64,000 bases of DNA, taken from Roseivirga sp. UBA6061. Its GTDB lineage: Bacteria > Bacteroidota > Bacteroidia > Cytophagales > Cyclobacteriaceae. The position numbers and the translations under genes are program-made. Below, piece by piece: positions 61,764-64,000 of the stretch (the stretch's first letter is position 1; every line of letters begins with the position of its first letter). Under the pieces are notes generated by a model. That model made no database searches and was not told the DNA's origin. It worked only from the letters and a program-made list of their open reading frames with translations. Location of the stretch: assembly GCA_002427745.1 (NCBI GenBank), contig DIYF01000085.1, positions 7,701 to 71,700 of the forward strand, given 5' to 3'.

Positions 61764-62141
61764 ATGGAAATCAAAGCTAAGCTGCTTGAAATTTTTAATA
61801 CGCAACAAATCTCTCAAAGCTTTAGAAAGCGCGAATTCGTTGTAGAATTCGCAGAAAACCCTCAATACCCTGAATTCGTCAAATTCGAGCTGATTCAGGA
61901 TAAGTGTGACTTACTGGATAGTATGAAGGCGGGTGATATGGTAAATGTAAGTTTCAACCTTAAAGGCAGAAAATGGACTGATCCTCAGGGACAGGTAAAG
62001 TACTTCAACTCTCTGCAGGCATGGAGAATTACGCCTGAGCAGGCAGCTGCACCTGCCGGTGGAGGTACTCCTCCCCCTCCTGCTGCCACAGATGAGCCCG
62101 AATGGCTCGCTTCTGGTGAGGATGATGATCTTCCGTTTTAA
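61764..62141 (+). CDS. DUF3127 OB-fold protein with SSB-like acidic tip
   Basis: 125 aa. MEIKAKLLEIFNTQQISQSF and FVVEFAENPQYPEFVKFELI, DMVNVSFNLKGRKW are the DUF3127 OB-fold signature. A Pro/Gly/Ala linker follows and the protein ends GEDDDLPF, which mirrors the DDDIPF acidic tip of single-stranded DNA-binding protein. DNA binding and partner recruitment are inferred. The lhgO gene starts 3 bp later, so they may be co-transcribed. Confidence 0.85.
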   Translation: MEIKAKLLEIFNTQQISQSFRKREFVVEFAENPQYPEFVKFELIQDKCDLLDSMKAGDMVNVSFNLKGRKWTDPQGQVKYFNSLQAWRITPEQAAAPAGGGTPPPPAATDEPEWLASGEDDDLPF

Positions 62142-62144
62142 TAT

Positions 62145-63344
62145 ATGAAATACGATGCCATAGTTATTGGTGGTGGAATTGTAGGGCTGGCAACAGCCTA
62201 TCAAAGCCTTCTCAAAAAGCCCGGACTCAAGCTCCTGTTATTGGAGAAAGAGTCCGGGCTTTCTGCACATCAAACAGGCAATAACAGTGGAGTGATCCAC
62301 TCCGGTTTGTATTACAAGCCCGGTAGCCTGAAAGCCCGCAACTGTATTAAGGGTTATCAGATGTTGCTGGACTTTTGTGACCAGGAAGAAATTCCCTACG
62401 AGCTCTGTGGTAAAGTAGTTGTGGCTACAGAAGAGGAACAGAAACCTCCGTTGGAAAATCTTTACAATCGCGGGCTGGAAAACGGCCTGGATAAGATTTC
62501 CAGAATCTCTATTCCTGAATTAAAGGAAATTGAGCCACACGTACAGGGTATCGCTGCGGTTAAAGTACCCTACACGGGTATTATTGACTATAAGCAGGTA
62601 GCCGAAAAGTATGGTGATAAAATCAGAGAGCTGGGTGGTGAAATTAAACTCAGCACCAAAGTAATGAGCATCCGGGAAGGCCAGGGCAGCTCAACTGTTA
62701 TCACTTCGCAAGGCGAATATGAAACAAAGCTGATTCTGAACTGTGCCGGCCTGTACTCCGATAAAATGGCCCGCAAAACCTCGGATGATGTAGATCTGAA
62801 GATCATTCCTTTCAGAGGGGAGTACTTTAAATTGGTGCCGGAAAAAGAATATCTGGTCAAACATCTGATCTATCCGGTGCCCGATCCGAACTTCCCCTTT
62901 CTGGGGGTGCATTTCACCCGCATGATGAAAGGCGGCATCGAAGCGGGGCCTAACGCAGTGCTTGCTTTCAGAAGAGAAGGCTATAAGAAATCACAAATCC
63001 ATTTAGGTGAGCTCACGGAATCCCTGATGTGGCCCGGCTTTCAGAAGGTAGCCATGAAATACTGGAAAACCGGCATGGGTGAGATGTACCGCTCCTTTTC
63101 TAAAGCAGCCTTTACCAGGGCACTACAAAAGCTGATACCTGAAATAGAATCGAAAGATCTGGTTGACGGTGGTGCAGGTGTCAGAGCCCAGGCCTGTGAC
63201 CGTTCCGGAGGGCTCCTGGACGACTTTGCCATTATTGAAGCCAGGCACGCCATTAATGTCTGTAATGCTCCCTCTCCTGCGGCTACTTCTTCACTGTCCA
63301 TCGGAGATACGGTGTCAAGCCTTGCCTTAAAGCGTTTTCAATAA
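62145..63344 (+). CDS. lhgO: L-2-hydroxyglutarate oxidase
   Basis: 399 aa FAD-dependent oxidoreductase of the DAO/LhgO type, oxidising L-2-hydroxyglutarate to 2-oxoglutarate. The FAD-binding Rossmann start is IVIGGGIVGLATAYQ (6-20); GNNSGVIHSGLYYKPGSLKA is a family signature, and GEYFKLV, PVPDPNFPFLGVHFTR and GAGVRAQACD support the assignment. Length fits. Follows the DUF3127 gene by 3 bp and ends before a strong terminator. Confidence 0.92.
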   Translation: MKYDAIVIGGGIVGLATAYQSLLKKPGLKLLLLEKESGLSAHQTGNNSGVIHSGLYYKPGSLKARNCIKGYQMLLDFCDQEEIPYELCGKVVVATEEEQKPPLENLYNRGLENGLDKISRISIPELKEIEPHVQGIAAVKVPYTGIIDYKQVAEKYGDKIRELGGEIKLSTKVMSIREGQGSSTVITSQGEYETKLILNCAGLYSDKMARKTSDDVDLKIIPFRGEYFKLVPEKEYLVKHLIYPVPDPNFPFLGVHFTRMMKGGIEAGPNAVLAFRREGYKKSQIHLGELTESLMWPGFQKVAMKYWKTGMGEMYRSFSKAAFTRALQKLIPEIESKDLVDGGAGVRAQACDRSGGLLDDFAIIEARHAINVCNAPSPAATSSLSIGDTVSSLALKRFQ

Positions 63345-63475
63345 AACCATATACAATCAACGGCTCTGTTGGTCGAACGAGCCCTCTGCCTGACAATGGC
63401 ATACAAGTTCCAGGCATTAAAAAGTGTCCCGGGAAAGGCAGCAATAAACGGATGGCTTTTAACAATCTTTAATGG

Positions 63476-63513
63476 AAGCCTCATTGATTTAATGAAATCG
63501 ATGAGGCTTTTTT
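63476..63513 (+). terminator. Rho-independent terminator of lhgO
   Basis: AAGCCTCATTGATTT (63476-63490), loop AATG, AAATCGATGAGGCTT (63495-63509): 15-bp stem with one T-G pair, then a T-run to 63513. It ends 11 bp before the next start codon, so little leader remains for that gene. Confidence 0.9.
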
Positions 63514-63524
63514 GATGTAACAGT

Positions 63525-64000
63525 ATGAAAAAGTTATTTCTGTTAATACTCCTTCTTATCTCCGGCCGGCTGTCGGCACAGCAACCCTACAAGTACGAGA
63601 AACCTACCGAGCTGGAGGACAACTGGCAGGTGGGTAACCTTAAAGATGAGGGCATTGACCTGGCTCCCTATGAGCAGTTTCTGACCGCACTCAATGCACA
63701 GGAGCACAAAATGCATAGCATGCTGCTGATAAAAAACGGCAAGCTGGTCATGGAAGAGTATTTCAACGGGTTCGACCATGAGACACGTCAGGACATGAGG
63801 TCTGTGACCAAAAGCGTCATATCCCTCCTGGTAGGCATTGCGATTGAGAAAGGACATATAGGCAGCGTTGACGACCCTGTTGCCAAATACCTCTATGAGT
63901 TCAGGAGTGCTGCCGAAGATGAACCCAGAAAGCGGATGATCACCATAGAGCACCTGCTGACCATGAGTTCGGGCATGGACTGTAATGATTGGGACAAGAA
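63525..64000 (+). CDS. Serine hydrolase, beta-lactamase/S12 family (3' end cut)
   Basis: At least 158 aa; runs off the window. Signal peptide 1-19 (LILLLISGRLSAQ). SxxK motif at S93-V-T-K96 in MRSVTKSVIS and HLLTMSSGMD near 150, a standard S12 pattern. A shorter relative lies at 17051, but they are not adjacent duplicates. Transcribed after the lhgO terminator with almost no spacer. Confidence 0.85.
   Translation, partial: MKKLFLLILLLISGRLSAQQPYKYEKPTELEDNWQVGNLKDEGIDLAPYEQFLTALNAQEHKMHSMLLIKNGKLVMEEYFNGFDHETRQDMRSVTKSVISLLVGIAIEKGHIGSVDDPVAKYLYEFRSAAEDEPRKRMITIEHLLTMSSGMDCNDWDK

Overview
The window looks like a chromosomal segment of a free-living Bacteroidota bacterium, most likely a marine member of the Cytophagales. 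Evidence: three LytS-type kinase / LytTR regulator pairs, type IX secretion sorting domains, CHU_C (gliding-motility-type) C-termini with SprB-like repeats, DUF5916 and DUF3127 proteins, several FtsX-type permeases under PadR regulators, and almost no Shine-Dalgarno sequences. The genus is inference. I see no rRNA, tRNA, CRISPR array, transposase or phage gene.

Layout. 1-2.8 kb: a LytS/LytTR pair between two blocks of degenerate 7-bp-periodic repeats, the left one also arranged as a ~270-bp tandem array. 2.8-11.2 kb: divergent secreted DinB paralogs, then a leftward run with a lipoprotein, a large Asp-box (sortilin-like) secreted protein, a DUF5916 outer-membrane protein and an NTF2-like protein. 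11.4-13.2 kb: a second LytS/LytTR pair. 14-17 kb: PadR plus permease cassette 1. 17-25 kb: a serine hydrolase, an esterase, a 1354-residue Calx-beta/T9SS protein, a beta-barrel and an OmpA-like protein. 25-26.9 kb: gluconokinase and GntP permease. 26.9-29.9 kb: PadR/permease cassette 2, divergent from a five-gene operon (ABC ATPase, ABC permease, GIN-like protein, LytS, LytTR; 30-34.2 kb). 34.3-42.5 kb: a DUF3592-like protein and its shorter paralog, PadR/permease cassette 3, an ATP/ADP-translocase-like carrier, an aldo/keto reductase, an HD hydrolase. 42.7-51.8 kb: pullulanase-like enzyme, SUKH-like protein, TonB-C-like protein, sugar isomerase-like protein, NYN-LOTUS protein, bestrophin channel and small proteins. 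52-54.5 kb: MarR, PLP decarboxylase and GNAT operon with a palindromic operator. 54.5-61.6 kb: a lipoprotein with TonB-plug-like repeats and two huge paralogous secreted proteins. 61.8-64 kb: a DUF3127 protein with an SSB-like acidic tip, LhgO, and a serine hydrolase cut by the window end.

Function as a whole. The genes fit an organism that senses envelope conditions through short LytS/LytTR and PadR circuits wired to membrane transport or permease proteins, and that exports large adhesive or carbohydrate-binding proteins. The least explained material is regulatory and repetitive: the nested 44-bp palindrome at 29893-29936, the duplicated operator-like motif at 38145-38206 that shares its core, the pairing of PadR subtype with permease prefix type, and the heptad repeats. 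No complete new defence or mobile system is evident.
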